Shown here: piece by piece, positions 17,733 through 27,172 of the stretch
Layout: each line of letters begins with the position of its first letter
Numbering within the stretch: the first letter of the stretch is position 1
Assembly: GCA_029261595.1 (NCBI GenBank)
Contig: JAJDAZ010000062.1
Coordinates: 18,157-82,156, forward strand
Direction of reading: 5' to 3'
DNA from: Nitrospinaceae bacterium
Lineage (GTDB): Bacteria; Nitrospinota; Nitrospinia; Nitrospinales; VA-1
DNA: 64,000 nucleotides
Notes under the pieces: model-generated
The model's database searches: none
What the model was told of the DNA's origin: nothing
The model's input: only the letters and a program-made list of their open reading frames with translations
Made by a program: the position numbers and the translations under genes

Positions 17733-18416
17733 ATGCGACGCGCTCACAAAACGCTGAAAATCAAATACGGGGCCACGTTTGCGGAAGTCAAACAGGCTTA
17801 CAAAAAGCAGGCGATGGAATGGCATCCCGACCGGTTTCCAGCCGACGATGAAAACCTGCAAAAACAGGCCACCCAGAATTTCCATAAAATCACCGAAGCC
17901 TTCAAGCGGCTGGAAACCTGGCACAACGACAAAGAGCAGGGCAAATTCGACCCGAACCAGCCCGACTACGACGCACCAGATGGTGACCGGGCCGCATCCG
18001 AAGAGGGTTGGGAAGATAATCCCCGGCCTGATCTGCCGCAGTTCATCACCCGCACCTGGCGCAACGGCGACAAATACGAAGGCATGGCCGTGGGCGACCA
18101 AATGCAAGGACAAGGCATCTTCACCTACGCCAACGGCAGTGTCTACACCGGGCAATTCCGATACGGCAACATGGAAGGCCAGGGAAAGTTCACCTTTTCC
18201 AACGGCGATGTTTACACCGGCGGATTTCGTGAAAACCAGTTCTACGGTCAGGGCAAAATGCTGTTTGCCAGCGGCGACCGATACATGGGCAGTTTTGCTA
18301 AGGACCAGTACCACGGCGAGGGGATTTTCGTCACCTCCCAGGGCAAGGTGCACGCCGGGCAGTGGGACTACGGATCGCTCAGGTCCGAACCCGAACCGCC
18401 TTTCGAGCGGTATTGA
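17733..18416 (+). CDS. J-domain protein with C-terminal MORN repeats
   Basis: The 227-aa protein has an N-terminal J-domain (residues about 1-65) with the essential HPD loop in EWHPDRF, and an acidic linker to about residue 105. Four or five MORN repeats follow (YEGMAVGDQMQGQG, YTGQFRYGNMEGQG, YTGGFRENQFYGQG, YMGSFAKDQYHGEG). J-domains stimulate DnaK ATPase; MORN repeats mediate membrane or protein contacts. The fusion suggests a co-chaperone targeted by the MORN part. It sits 25 bp after msrA, so a link to repair of oxidised proteins is possible. The start at 17733 is ATG. Confidence 0.85.
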   Translation: MRRAHKTLKIKYGATFAEVKQAYKKQAMEWHPDRFPADDENLQKQATQNFHKITEAFKRLETWHNDKEQGKFDPNQPDYDAPDGDRAASEEGWEDNPRPDLPQFITRTWRNGDKYEGMAVGDQMQGQGIFTYANGSVYTGQFRYGNMEGQGKFTFSNGDVYTGGFRENQFYGQGKMLFASGDRYMGSFAKDQYHGEGIFVTSQGKVHAGQWDYGSLRSEPEPPFERY

Positions 18417-18433
18417 TTGAAACCACTGTTGAG

Positions 18434-18458
18434 GTCACACTGAGCCTGTCGAAGTGTG
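18434..18458 (+). repeat. 25-bp intergenic repeat, copy 1
   Basis: The sequence starting GTCACACTGAGCCTGTCGAA is identical over 25 bp to the reverse complement of 35558-35582 and differs slightly from 35510-35534. It lies just after the J-domain/MORN gene. Confidence 0.7.
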
Positions 18459-18530
18459 GCCAAAAAAACAAAACCCCCTTTTCATCGCAGAGGGCGCAAA
18501 GAGCGCAGAGAAAACATTGACAAAAAAATC

Positions 18531-18550
18531 CCTCTCCCTCATGGGAGAGG
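18531..18550. repeat. CCTCTCCC-TCAT-GGGAGAGG hairpin repeat
   Basis: A perfect 8-bp inverted repeat with a 4-nt loop, followed by TTAGGTGAGGGTGGG. A close relative with a longer stem lies at 36487-36510 with the same TTAGGTGAGGG tail. Just upstream (18482-18510) is a purine-rich GCAGAGGGCGCAAAGAGCGCAGAG stretch that looks like another scattered intergenic repeat. Together these fill the 215-bp gap before the GIY-YIG gene. Confidence 0.6.
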
Positions 18551-18631
18551 TTAGGTGAGGGTGGGTAAGAAGATTTTCCGGTCTGCGGTCTCCCTTTAAC
18601 ACCCCAACCCACTCCAACCCCAGGCATTTAT

Positions 18632-18892
18632 ATGTCCGAATGGACACTCTATATGATCCGCACCAAAAATGGCGCGCTCTATACCGGGATCACCCAGGAT
18701 GTAAAACGGCGCTTCGCCGAACACGCCGCCGGAGGAAAGAAAGCCTCGAAATATCTCAAAGGCCGTGGACCGTTGAAACTGGTGTTCCAGAAAAAAATTG
18801 GTAGTCGGTCGCAGGCGTTAAAAGCCGAGGCCACCATCAAGAATTTGTCGAAGGCGGAAAAGGAAAGGATGACTTTCCCTCGGAATAGCTAA
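18632..18892 (+). CDS. GIY-YIG nuclease superfamily protein (YhbQ/UPF0213-like)
   Basis: The 86-aa protein begins LYMIRTKNGALYTGITQDVKRRFAEH, the GIY-YIG core in which LYM and LYTG replace the GIY and YIG triplets. It continues with KASKYLKGRGPLKLVF and a C-terminal alpha-helical EATIKNLSKAEKE. It matches the small single-domain UPF0213 type rather than a homing endonuclease or UvrC. Such proteins are thought to act on branched DNA. It ends convergently 10 bp from the AT-rich unknown gene. Confidence 0.88.
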   Translation: MSEWTLYMIRTKNGALYTGITQDVKRRFAEHAAGGKKASKYLKGRGPLKLVFQKKIGSRSQALKAEATIKNLSKAEKERMTFPRNS

Positions 18893-18902
18893 CGGAATAA
18901 CC

Positions 18903-19640
18903 TCAGATGGTCAATAATTTAGCTATACGTTGGGTTCTATACTTCAATAGTTTCTCTATGTCCTCTTTCCACCCTTTTGGCAAAGGTGGTTCATTCCAGA
19001 TTAGTTCTTCATACCAGTCCGGGACCATAGATTGATTAAAACCTCTTCTCCCATTTAATGGCGATTCTCCATAAAGATCCATGTAACGCATATAAAATGC
19101 GGCCTTAATCGATTTAGAATTATCAGTGGGCCTTACTGTTCCTTTAGGCAACAACACCACATTACATGCACAAGTAAAATCTCCGTGTGGATTTAACTGA
19201 ATATCGACATGATCAAAAAATCGTTTTTCGAAATCAATTTCCGTTTCTTTATGAGTAAAAATATGGGCCAACTCGAATTGGTTCAGTCCTGTTTTTTTCC
19301 AATTAGGGCCACTGTACATACAACCATTAGCGAGAACACACCAGATATGACGGGGAAACGTATTGTCATCGATTATTGCCCGATATTTCACATTGTAGCT
19401 TTTTTTCTTACCCTTCCCACTTATATATCTTCTTACACCAGGAAAAACGCATGCAGACCCGTCAAAAAGGTAACAATCGATGTCGATTTTTTCACTAAAT
19501 AAGCTTGAAAAATAGTCGTAATCTTTCCTGTTTCTGTCCTGAATAACATTAATAACGTCAGGATGAATGTGATAGCTTAATTGAGATAGAACCTTGCATA
19601 TATCTTTCTCATATTTAGAAATCTTATTCTCGATGAACAT
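18903..19640 (-). CDS. unknown protein, 245 aa, AT-rich
   Basis: I do not recognise the family. The protein is rich in aromatic and charged residues. The segment FELAHIFTHK (residues about 124-133) followed by CACNVVLLPKG could be a distant HNH-like nuclease arrangement, but the spacing is not convincing. No signal peptide or membrane segment is visible. Codon use is clearly more AT-rich than the flanking housekeeping genes, and it lies alone between convergent and unrelated genes, which suggests horizontal acquisition. Confidence 0.7.
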   Translation of the reverse strand: MFIENKISKYEKDICKVLSQLSYHIHPDVINVIQDRNRKDYDYFSSLFSEKIDIDCYLFDGSACVFPGVRRYISGKGKKKSYNVKYRAIIDDNTFPRHIWCVLANGCMYSGPNWKKTGLNQFELAHIFTHKETEIDFEKRFFDHVDIQLNPHGDFTCACNVVLLPKGTVRPTDNSKSIKAAFYMRYMDLYGESPLNGRRGFNQSMVPDWYEELIWNEPPLPKGWKEDIEKLLKYRTQRIAKLLTI

Positions 19641-19706
19641 TCTCTACCGTTAATTTAAGATTAGATTAATTACACACCCAAAAAACTAAAGGGACCGAAT
19701 GGTGTT

Positions 19707-20168
19707 CTATTTAGAAAACTCCCTAATATAAGCCACGATCTGCCACACCTCTTTATCCTTGAGGGTTTTGTACCCCTTCATTTCAGTGCCTTCCGATCCA
19801 TTCTTGATGACCCAATACAGTTGCCCGTCCGGGATATTTTTCATCATGGCCTTGCAGGTAAAGTTCCTCGGTTTCAGCATCATTTTAAGCGCCGTCATGC
19901 CTTTTCCATTGCCGTTGATGCCGTGGCAGGGGTAACAGCCGAAGGGCTTGGCGCCGCCCATATAAAGCTTTCTACCGGCGGACAGGTTTTTTGGGGTGGC
20001 TTTTAGAGGATTGGCTTTTTCATAAATTTCGGGAGGCGCGGGTTGGGTCGCCCTGTTTTGAACGCAGTCGTTTTCTCCGGCCTGCGCTGTAGGCATCATG
20101 AAGAGTAAGAATAAAACAGCGGCCCCTGCAGAAAAATAAACACCCCGGTTGAATGAATTCACAGGCAC
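19707..20168 (-). CDS. exported c-type cytochrome (class I)
   Basis: The 153-aa protein has a signal peptide (VYFSAGAAVLFLLFMMPTAQA) and a single heme-attachment motif CYPCH near residue 77, with GNGKG after it and a likely methionine ligand in TEMKGYKTL. The C-terminal KDKEVWQIVAYIREF is the classic last helix of class I cytochromes c. It would act as a small periplasmic electron carrier. It is in the same direction as the small membrane-protein gene before it, with 31 bp between. Confidence 0.9.
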   Translation of the reverse strand: MPVNSFNRGVYFSAGAAVLFLLFMMPTAQAGENDCVQNRATQPAPPEIYEKANPLKATPKNLSAGRKLYMGGAKPFGCYPCHGINGNGKGMTALKMMLKPRNFTCKAMMKNIPDGQLYWVIKNGSEGTEMKGYKTLKDKEVWQIVAYIREFSK

Positions 20169-20199
20169 GTCTCCTCAACAAATCGTTCTGTATTGATTT

Positions 20200-20514
20200 T
20201 TATTTCTTCCTCACAAACATTTCAATCACGTTGCCGATGAAACCGCCCATGGCCCCGCCAGTTCCGGCGGCCATGACCAGAATATCGTGATCGCCCGCCT
20301 GGGACCCAAGATACGCACCCGTGAGAACGCCGAAGCAGATGACGAGCAGATACAGCCTGCCGCCCAGCCAGCCGACAAACCCGCCGATGATGGCTCCCAG
20401 GGCTCCGGCACCCGCCATCAATAGGGGGCTGTGAACCACCCAGCCGATGGACAGACCGGTGACCCCCATCAACAAAATTCCGAACACCAGATCATTTTTA
20501 TCTTTTGTTTTCAT
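20200..20514 (-). CDS. small glycine-rich integral membrane protein
   Basis: The ATG at 20514 is preferred over GTG at 20532; it gives 104 aa. The protein has about four membrane segments with many GxxxG-type spacings (GAGALGAIIGGFVGWLGG, GTGGAMGGFIGNV), and short charged ends (KTKDKND, VRKK). The family is not recognised; the glycine pattern suggests tight helix packing. It lies between the cytochrome and DDAH genes on the minus strand and could be in one operon with them. Confidence 0.65.
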   Translation of the reverse strand: MKTKDKNDLVFGILLMGVTGLSIGWVVHSPLLMAGAGALGAIIGGFVGWLGGRLYLLVICFGVLTGAYLGSQAGDHDILVMAAGTGGAMGGFIGNVIEMFVRKK

Positions 20515-20571
20515 CCGTAAATTCCAACACACCCCATCTCTTATAAAAAGAAAGGGCGGATTTTTTTAAAT

Positions 20572-21333
20572 TTATTCCCTGATAATCAAACTCAGGCAGG
20601 TGACGCCGCCATCGGCTTTTTCAAACTCGCTCATTTCCAGTTCGATGACCTGGAATCCGTGACTGCGGATTTTATCGGCCACTCTTGAAAAACCGGCGGG
20701 TAGTAAAACGAAATCGCCAAGGGTCAGGCAGTTGGCCGCGTAGCGTTCGCTCTCATCCACTTTGATCCATTCAAATTTTTTAAATGAAGACGTCTCCACG
20801 CTTGTGGGATCGATGACCAGAATGCCGTTGCCTAAAAAACTGACGGCGCTTTTTAAGTGCAGTCCGCGAAGGACCGGGACGGGGGTACAGGGCTTTTCGG
20901 AATGGTCGGCAAGGGCCTGAACGGCTTCTTTATTGGTGCGGGTGGACTGGCCGACATAAACCGCATCGTCCGTCATCAGGACATCGCCGCCATCCAGGGT
21001 GACGGGGGGCTGTAAATCAATGATTTTTCGATGGTTGCCCACTTCCCCGGCAACGGATTCCACTTCCCCGCGCCGGCTTTCGGCTTTCATACTGCAGAGC
21101 AAGGCCTTATCGCCAAAAATGACGGCGGTGTCTTCGATGAAAACACTGTCCGGGAACCCTTGCAGAGGCTCCAGCGTCACAACGCGCGCGCCTGCCTGCT
21201 GTAACGCACGGACATAGCTACTGTGCTGTTCAAGAGCGAGTTTAAAGTCTATCCGGGTTTTTTGTGGATGGCCCGAAAGGGCGTCAATGAAATCAGGACC
21301 GGGTTTTCTGACCAGAGCGACGGATGAAAGCAT
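20572..21333 (-). CDS. dimethylarginine dimethylaminohydrolase-like amidinohydrolase
   Basis: The 253-aa protein fits the DDAH branch of the guanidine-modifying superfamily: LVRKPGPDFIDAL at the start, GFPDSVFIEDTAVIFGDKALL, LDGGDVLMTDDAVYVGQSTRTN, LHLKSAVSFLG (with the catalytic His region) and GGVTCLSLI, where the C-terminal Cys is the nucleophile. Members hydrolyse methylated arginines or related guanidino compounds to citrulline. Substrate in this organism is unknown. Confidence 0.9.
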   Translation of the reverse strand: MLSSVALVRKPGPDFIDALSGHPQKTRIDFKLALEQHSSYVRALQQAGARVVTLEPLQGFPDSVFIEDTAVIFGDKALLCSMKAESRRGEVESVAGEVGNHRKIIDLQPPVTLDGGDVLMTDDAVYVGQSTRTNKEAVQALADHSEKPCTPVPVLRGLHLKSAVSFLGNGILVIDPTSVETSSFKKFEWIKVDESERYAANCLTLGDFVLLPAGFSRVADKIRSHGFQVIELEMSEFEKADGGVTCLSLIIRE

Positions 21334-21414
21334 CTAAAGAATATAGCATTCAGAATATTAAATTCCATCCCTGAAATAAATGGACTCTATATTCCTTATT
21401 TTATCTTCTTGTTT

Positions 21415-21888
21415 TCAGTCGATGGTTTTATTGCCCATGAGCCGGGAAAAATACAACATGGGCAATTCTTTTTTGGCTTTTCTAAGAATTTTCATCGTCG
21501 CTTTATCCGGTTTGAGATTGAACTGGATTTTTTCAGGACGCGCCATGTAAAGGAAACCGTTCACCATAGTGAAATCGTGCTTGTTAAACCGCAGGATTCT
21601 GCGTTGATATTCGTGAGGCGCCTGATGAACCTCATCCAATCTTGACAGGTACTTGTGATCCATTTCGTACATGACACCAACGGTCATCCCCGCGTTGTCT
21701 GGGGTGGGCTCGATATTGGACAAACCCAGCCCTTCCGGGGCATTTTCGTCCGAAGGGACTTTATTGAACACCACCCTGTGGGCCGAGAGGGTAACCGCCA
21801 ATTTGGCGACATAGTCCAGGCCCTGCTCCTTGAAATAGTCTTCGTTCATCAACTCCCCGTAAGCGAAAAAATTTATTATCTCTGCCAT
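21415..21888 (-). CDS. gamma-glutamylcyclotransferase-like (AIG2/GGCT) protein
   Basis: The 157-aa protein begins NFFAYGELMNEDYF, a variant of the FAYGSNM opening of the GGCT/BtrG fold, and has GVMYEMDHKYLSRLDEVHQAP, where E in LDEVHQAP corresponds to the acid region typical of the family, followed by a YQRRILRF strand. The family acts on gamma-glutamyl amines. Length is usual. It is alone on the minus strand and divergent from trxA. Confidence 0.8.
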   Translation of the reverse strand: MAEIINFFAYGELMNEDYFKEQGLDYVAKLAVTLSAHRVVFNKVPSDENAPEGLGLSNIEPTPDNAGMTVGVMYEMDHKYLSRLDEVHQAPHEYQRRILRFNKHDFTMVNGFLYMARPEKIQFNLKPDKATMKILRKAKKELPMLYFSRLMGNKTID

Positions 21889-22139
21889 TTAAGACTCCAT
21901 CGTGATATTTTCTTATTACAAATGCCAGTGGCATTAAATTTGGTGACAAAAGGAAGACTATGTTATAATTCAACCCGTCATCCACTTCAACATTATTGGG
22001 TCTGGTTCAAAAAATTAAAGCACTTGGCGGTGGTTTGCCAGGGAAATTGCTTTTGTCCTGATTGACTTCAATCAACTCGTCTCGTTTTGAGCGGGTGAAA
22101 ATAATCGGAATTTCAATTAATAACAAATAGGAGACTTAT

Positions 22140-22481
22140 ATGCCAGCCGGTAAAGTTGTTACAGTATCTGACGCTGAATTTGAAGCATCGGTTGTTCAAA
22201 ATGGGAAACCCGTCATTGTGGATTTCTGGGCCGAGTGGTGCCAGCCCTGCAAAATGCTCGCTCCCACAGTAGAAGAAATTGCCAATGAATACGATGATAA
22301 AATTCTAGTGACGAAATTAAACGTCGATGACAACCCCGCAACCGCCACAAAATTCGGCATTCGCGGTATCCCTACCTTATTGTTTTTCAAAGACGGCCAG
22401 GTGGTTCAGCAAATTGTGGGCGTCAAAACAAAGGCGGAAATCAAGAAAATCATCGATGAAAACCTGTTTGCTGCTTCCTGA
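22140..22481 (+). CDS. trxA: thioredoxin
   Basis: The 113-aa protein has the thioredoxin fold with active site WAEWCQPCKML at about residues 29-39, cis-proline in RGIPTLLFF, and the C-terminal GVKTKAEIKKIIDENL. The CQPC dipeptide differs from the common CGPC, which may alter redox potential. An AGGAG site precedes the ATG. It would reduce MsrA, MsrP-independent repair enzymes and others. A hairpin downstream probably terminates it and bioB on the other strand. Confidence 0.95.
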   Translation: MPAGKVVTVSDAEFEASVVQNGKPVIVDFWAEWCQPCKMLAPTVEEIANEYDDKILVTKLNVDDNPATATKFGIRGIPTLLFFKDGQVVQQIVGVKTKAEIKKIIDENLFAAS

Positions 22482-22516
22482 GCGCTCTGAAAATTTCCTG
22501 CCTGCATAAATTTAAA

Positions 22517-22542
22517 GGCTCGACCGATTAATCCGGCGAGCC
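22517..22542. terminator. bidirectional hairpin between trxA and bioB
   Basis: GGCTCG-A-CCG, a short AT loop, then CGG-CGAGCC forms a 9-bp stem with one bulge. On the minus strand it is followed by TTTAAATTTA, so it can serve as an intrinsic terminator for the convergent genes. Confidence 0.55.
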
Positions 22543-22590
22543 TGATGCTCTCAAAAGTATTTTTCAGCCCACCCACTGGATGGGAAAAAA

Positions 22591-23583
22591 CTATACCGAT
22601 TCGTAAACCGGGCGAAGACCCAACCCTTCGATCATATCGATGTCTTTTTTGGGGTCCTGGCCTTTGGTGGTGAGGTAATTGCCGCCCAGAATTCCGTTGG
22701 CGCCCGCCGCAAACAGTTTTTTCTGCTGATCGCTGAACACTTCCTCACGCCCGCCGCAGACAAACAAATCCATTTTGGGTAGCACCAGCCGCAATAACGC
22801 GATGACCCGGAGCGCTTCATAAAGATCCATGACGCCCAGATGCTCAAGGCCCGTGCCTTCGATCGGTTTCAAAAAATTGATCGGCAACGATTGCGTTCCG
22901 AGCGCCTTGATGTCCAATGCGAGCTCCACTCTTTGGGCATACGTTTCACCCATGCCAAACACCCCGCCAACGCAAACCTGAAGCCCGGCTTCCTTGGCGT
23001 TTTCCACAGCCCTCACTTCATCCTCGTAAGTGTGCGTGGTGACGATGTTTTTGAAATGGCTGGCGGCGGTTTCCAGATTGTGATGACAACGATCCAGACC
23101 GGCTGATTTCAATTCCTTCAAATTCTCCAGGCTCATGAGCCCCATCGAACAACAGGTTTCCAAACTTGTTTCCGCTTTAATGCGTTTGACCGCTTCGATG
23201 ATTCGATCCAATTCCTTGCGGTCGTCCATTGCCGTTCCGGAGGTGACGATGGAAAATTCGTTGGACCCAAACGCCTCAGCTTCCTTGGCGGCGGCCACGA
23301 TCTCGTCCACGTCCATCAATTCATATTCCGGCGAGTCCGTTTCAAACTGGCTCGATTGGGCGCAGAAGGAACAATCCTCCACGCAACGGCCCGATTTCGC
23401 ATTGACGATGGAACAGATTTTTACATCCGGGCCTTTGAACCGGTCGCGGACTTTATCCGTGCCTATGAACAGGTAATCCAGTTCTTCATGGGTCAGCGTT
23501 TCCAACTGCAACGCATCGGCACGCGAGACACTCTCCCCTTGAAGAGCGTTGTCGATCAGTCGATCCATAAATTCTTTTTGCAT
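22591..23583 (-). CDS. bioB: biotin synthase
   Basis: The track start at 23592 is TTG; ATG at 23583 gives a 330-aa protein close to E. coli BioB (346 aa). The radical SAM cluster motif is CVEDCSFCAQSS, with NAKSGRC just before it, YNHNLET replaced by CHHNLETAASHF, and GMGETYAQRVELALDIKAL. It inserts sulfur into dethiobiotin. No other biotin genes are nearby, so it is a stand-alone bioB. Confidence 0.96.
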   Translation of the reverse strand: MQKEFMDRLIDNALQGESVSRADALQLETLTHEELDYLFIGTDKVRDRFKGPDVKICSIVNAKSGRCVEDCSFCAQSSQFETDSPEYELMDVDEIVAAAKEAEAFGSNEFSIVTSGTAMDDRKELDRIIEAVKRIKAETSLETCCSMGLMSLENLKELKSAGLDRCHHNLETAASHFKNIVTTHTYEDEVRAVENAKEAGLQVCVGGVFGMGETYAQRVELALDIKALGTQSLPINFLKPIEGTGLEHLGVMDLYEALRVIALLRLVLPKMDLFVCGGREEVFSDQQKKLFAAGANGILGGNYLTTKGQDPKKDIDMIEGLGLRPVYESV

Positions 23584-23628
23584 GGCAATCAATTCTTTAA
23601 TTTGGAGTTGTGGAATTCTACCACAAAT

Positions 23629-25710
23629 TTATTCGTAATTTAGCAGTTTGACCAGATCCGCCCCTGAAGTGACCGGAGCCAGACAAGTTCCCTGACGGCA
23701 GACATAAGCCGTGGTCTTGCCATCCACCACCTTGCGCCCGGTAAGAAGCGGGACTTCCTTGGCCGCCTGTTCCACCTCATCCGCCCAGGCGAAGGCAAAA
23801 ACGGCGTTGGGGAAAAAGCCTCGGCGAATGGTTTTCAGCATCTCATCGGTGGACGAATGGTTTCGTGGAGCCACAATGGCAACTTCTTTCAACCCGCCCA
23901 GATAAAGATGCATCGCCTGCATCATGAACGCCGAGTTCAACCCGTATTCCATGATGTCTTCATGAAACGCCATGAAGATTTTCTCTGCGTGGGCACTGAG
24001 CGCGGGATCGGCCATATAAGCGGACAATCTCAGAAACGCCATCGCCGCGTTGCTGTTGCCGGAAGGCTCGACTCCGTCGTATCCGGAGATTTGCCGGACG
24101 ATCAGGTTTTCCGCATCGTCGGCGGTTTCGTAATAAGCGCCGTCCGAGGAAAATTTTTCCTCTACCAGGGCCATCAAATCTCCGGCATGGCCAATATACT
24201 CTCCCTTATAGGTTGCCTCGTAAAGGTCCAGACAGGCGACCGCAATCGAGGAGTAATCGAACAGATAACCGTCGTAACGCGCTTCGCCCTCCCGGTAGCG
24301 GCGCAACAACTTGCCGTCCGGTTGATGCAACGTCGTGAGAATAAAGTTCATCGCCGTTTCGGCTTTTTCGATGCGCTTGGAATCGTCCAAAACCCTTCCG
24401 GTTTTTGCCATGGCGGAGATCATCAATCCGTTCCATGAGGTGAGGACCTTATCGTCCAGCAAGGGGCGGATGCGCTTGTTACGAGTTTCCAGGAGCAATT
24501 GCCGCGCCCGTCCCAGTTCTTCTATAACTGTGGGTTCATCCACCCTCAACTCTTTGGATAATTCCGCCACCGATTGCGTGACATTGAGATTATTCTTGCC
24601 CTCGAAATTTCCGCCTGACGTGACGTTGTAGTAGGGCATGGCGATGCTGGCTGTTTTATGCCCCAGAACCTGTTCGATCTCCTCCTTGGTCCACACATAA
24701 AACTTGCCTTCCACGCCTTCACTGTCTGCGTCTTCCGCGCTGTGAAATGCTCCTTCAGCCGAAGTCATGTCGCGGTCGATGTATTGCAACACGTCGTTGG
24801 CGTGGTCCGCAAACTCCTGTTGGCCGTTGACCTGATAGGTCTCGATCAACGCCGTGACAAACAGCGAGTTGTCGTACAGCATCTTTTCAAAATGCGGGAT
24901 CAGCCATTTGTAGTCGGTGCTATAACGGCTGAGACCACCGCCAATCTGGTCGTAGATGCCGCCGTTCTTCATGGCCTTCAAGGTGTTCTCGGCCATCGCC
25001 AGACTGTGTGCTTCACCGGTCCGGCGGTGATGCCGCAACAATAAAGACAGCCCCATCGAAGGAGGAAATTTGTTTTGCTGTTGAAAGGCAAACCCGTGAT
25101 TCAAGGAATCGTAATGCCGCCCGAACAGCTCCGCCGCCTTGTCTTCGCCGTCAAAATCCAACGTGTCGAGCGACCCGCTTTTCGTTTCCCTGGCCGAAGA
25201 ATTACGAATGGCCTGAATCAAAGCCGCGCCCTGTTTCTCGACTTTTTCGTGTTCGTTCTGCCAGGTGTTGTTGAGGAATATCAAAACATCCTCGAACGAA
25301 GGCAGGTTGTGCCGTCTTTCCGGAGGAAAATAGGTGCCGCCATAAAAGGGAATCCCCTCTGGCGTGATAAATACGTTCAACGGCCACCCGCCCTGCTGAC
25401 CCAGGTTCTGCACTGCCTGCATGTAAATGCTGTCCACATCCGGGCGTTCTTCGCGGTCCACCTTGATGCTGATGAAATGGCTGTTGAGTAATTTCGCCAG
25501 TTCCGGGTCTTCAAACGATTCCCGCTCCATCACGTGACACCAGTGACAGGTGGCGTAGCCGATGCTGACCAGCAGGGGCATGTTTTTTTCTTTGGCAATT
25601 TTAAACGGCTCATCCCCCCAGGCGTACCAGTTCACTGGATTGTGCGCGTGCTGAAGCAGGTAGGGGCTCTTCTCGTGTACGAGTTGATTGGTGAAGGGAA
25701 AATCGTTCAT
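23629..25710 (-). CDS. thioredoxin-domain (DUF255/YyaL-type) protein
   Basis: ATG at 25710 is preferred over the track start because the latter overlaps aroA by about 50 bp; this gives 693 aa beginning [31 protein letters not shown], the classic opening of the family. The N-terminal thioredoxin-like domain has [15 protein letters not shown] and [14 protein letters not shown]. An (alpha/alpha)6 barrel-like region follows, with [24 protein letters not shown] and [14 protein letters not shown]. The family (YyaL, SPATA20) is conserved but its reaction is not established. It follows aroA closely on the same strand. Confidence 0.93.
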   Translation of the reverse strand: MNDFPFTNQLVHEKSPYLLQHAHNPVNWYAWGDEPFKIAKEKNMPLLVSIGYATCHWCHVMERESFEDPELAKLLNSHFISIKVDREERPDVDSIYMQAVQNLGQQGGWPLNVFITPEGIPFYGGTYFPPERRHNLPSFEDVLIFLNNTWQNEHEKVEKQGAALIQAIRNSSARETKSGSLDTLDFDGEDKAAELFGRHYDSLNHGFAFQQQNKFPPSMGLSLLLRHHRRTGEAHSLAMAENTLKAMKNGGIYDQIGGGLSRYSTDYKWLIPHFEKMLYDNSLFVTALIETYQVNGQQEFADHANDVLQYIDRDMTSAEGAFHSAEDADSEGVEGKFYVWTKEEIEQVLGHKTASIAMPYYNVTSGGNFEGKNNLNVTQSVAELSKELRVDEPTVIEELGRARQLLLETRNKRIRPLLDDKVLTSWNGLMISAMAKTGRVLDDSKRIEKAETAMNFILTTLHQPDGKLLRRYREGEARYDGYLFDYSSIAVACLDLYEATYKGEYIGHAGDLMALVEEKFSSDGAYYETADDAENLIVRQISGYDGVEPSGNSNAAMAFLRLSAYMADPALSAHAEKIFMAFHEDIMEYGLNSAFMMQAMHLYLGGLKEVAIVAPRNHSSTDEMLKTIRRGFFPNAVFAFAWADEVEQAAKEVPLLTGRKVVDGKTTAYVCRQGTCLAPVTSGADLVKLLNYE

Positions 25711-25739
25711 GAAAGATTCGAGGGAAATGCCGATTAATT

Positions 25740-26999
25740 TTATAGTTTTCCAAAGCGATCGAAAAAATCGGGAAACGATTTTTCCACGCACTTGGGATTT
25801 TTAATTTTAACGCCGGGGATTTTTAACCCGGCCAGCGCAAAGCTCATGGCCATGCGGTGATCGTCGTAAGTTTCAATCTCAGCCCCCGAATATTGTTCCG
25901 CCGGGCGGATGGTCAGATAATCTTCACCGCTATCCACCTCAGTTCCCAGCCGGGAAAGTTCCATTGCCAATGCCTCGATACGGTCGGTTTCCTTGATCCT
26001 TAAATTACCGATCCCCGTGATGGATGTTTTCCCTTCGGCGAACAGAGCAACCACCGCCAGCGTCTGCACCACATCCGGCATGTTATTCATATTGATGGTG
26101 ATTCCCTTTAAAGGGTTCCCTTTTACGCGGATTTTTTCCGAAGACTTCTCGATTTCACAGCCCATTTGCGCGAGCACATCAACAAATTGCGCGTCCCCCT
26201 GAACGCTGTCCGGGTTCAAACCGGTGAGGGAAATCTCCCCGCCCGCCACCGCCGCCGCCCCCAGGAAATAGGACGCGCTCGACCAGTCGCCCTCGACCCG
26301 GTAGTCCCTAGCCCGGTAGTGCTCACCGGCAAAAACTTTAAAGCGTTGGTAATTCTCATTTTCTACACGGACTCCGAAGGCCCCCATGATGTCCAAAGTG
26401 ATGTCGGCATAGGTTTTGGAGGTGAGGTCCCCCTGAATGCGGATCGTGGTGTCGTTGGCAAAATAGGGCGCGGACAGGAGAATCGAGGTCAGGTATTGAC
26501 TGCTTTTGTTCCCCGCCAGACGCACCTCCCCGCCCGGAACCTGTCCGCCGTGAATCTCCAAAGGTGGGCATTGATTGCCCCTGACCGACACCGCCTCAAC
26601 CTGCATTTGCTTGAGACAATCCAGCAAATCGCCGATGGGCCGCTCCTGCATGCGTTTATCGCCGTTTAAACGCGTCACCCCGTTTGCCAGGGTGGAAAAC
26701 GTGGTCAGAAAACGCATGGTGGTGCCGGCGTTGCCGACGAATATTTCCTCGGCCGGGGCGGTTATTTTCCCGCCCGTACCGGAAACGATAAAGGCTTTCC
26801 CGTCCTCCCGCCTAACCGGAATACCGAAGCGAATCAACGCCTCGCTCATATAATGCGTGTCGTCGCTGAACAGGGGGTTCTCGACCCGGCACTCGCCGTC
26901 AGCCAGAGCGGCGATCAACAACGCCCGGTTCGTGTAGCTCTTCGATGCGGGAATATCCACGGTGGCGGACAGGTGTTCGACAGGCTGGATTTCGATCAA
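25740..26999 (-). CDS. aroA: 3-phosphoshikimate 1-carboxyvinyltransferase (EPSP synthase)
   Basis: The 419-aa protein matches AroA (E. coli 427 aa): [17 protein letters not shown] near the start, [16 protein letters not shown] (the PEP-binding loop), [29 protein letters not shown], and the C-terminal [18 protein letters not shown] and [16 protein letters not shown]. It makes EPSP in the chorismate pathway. The stop is 29 bp before the YyaL-type start. Confidence 0.97.
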   Translation of the reverse strand: MIEIQPVEHLSATVDIPASKSYTNRALLIAALADGECRVENPLFSDDTHYMSEALIRFGIPVRREDGKAFIVSGTGGKITAPAEEIFVGNAGTTMRFLTTFSTLANGVTRLNGDKRMQERPIGDLLDCLKQMQVEAVSVRGNQCPPLEIHGGQVPGGEVRLAGNKSSQYLTSILLSAPYFANDTTIRIQGDLTSKTYADITLDIMGAFGVRVENENYQRFKVFAGEHYRARDYRVEGDWSSASYFLGAAAVAGGEISLTGLNPDSVQGDAQFVDVLAQMGCEIEKSSEKIRVKGNPLKGITINMNNMPDVVQTLAVVALFAEGKTSITGIGNLRIKETDRIEALAMELSRLGTEVDSGEDYLTIRPAEQYSGAEIETYDDHRMAMSFALAGLKIPGVKIKNPKCVEKSFPDFFDRFGKL

Positions 27000-27172
27000 G
27001 GAAACTCCCCTTACAGTTTTGTTTATAACTGGTTAAGTAGATAAACGAAGTAATATAACATACCGCAAAAAGTGATCTTTAATTATATTCAGGAATTTTA
27101 TATACTGAACGCTTGAAAAACTTCTACCCGCAGGAATTGCGGGGCCATTTTTCTTGAAAGGAAGCAACCCTC

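Noticed and set aside
18434-18620. CRISPR-like repeats in the gap after the MORN gene
   Set aside because: The repeats there are different short hairpin elements, each present once, without regular spacing.
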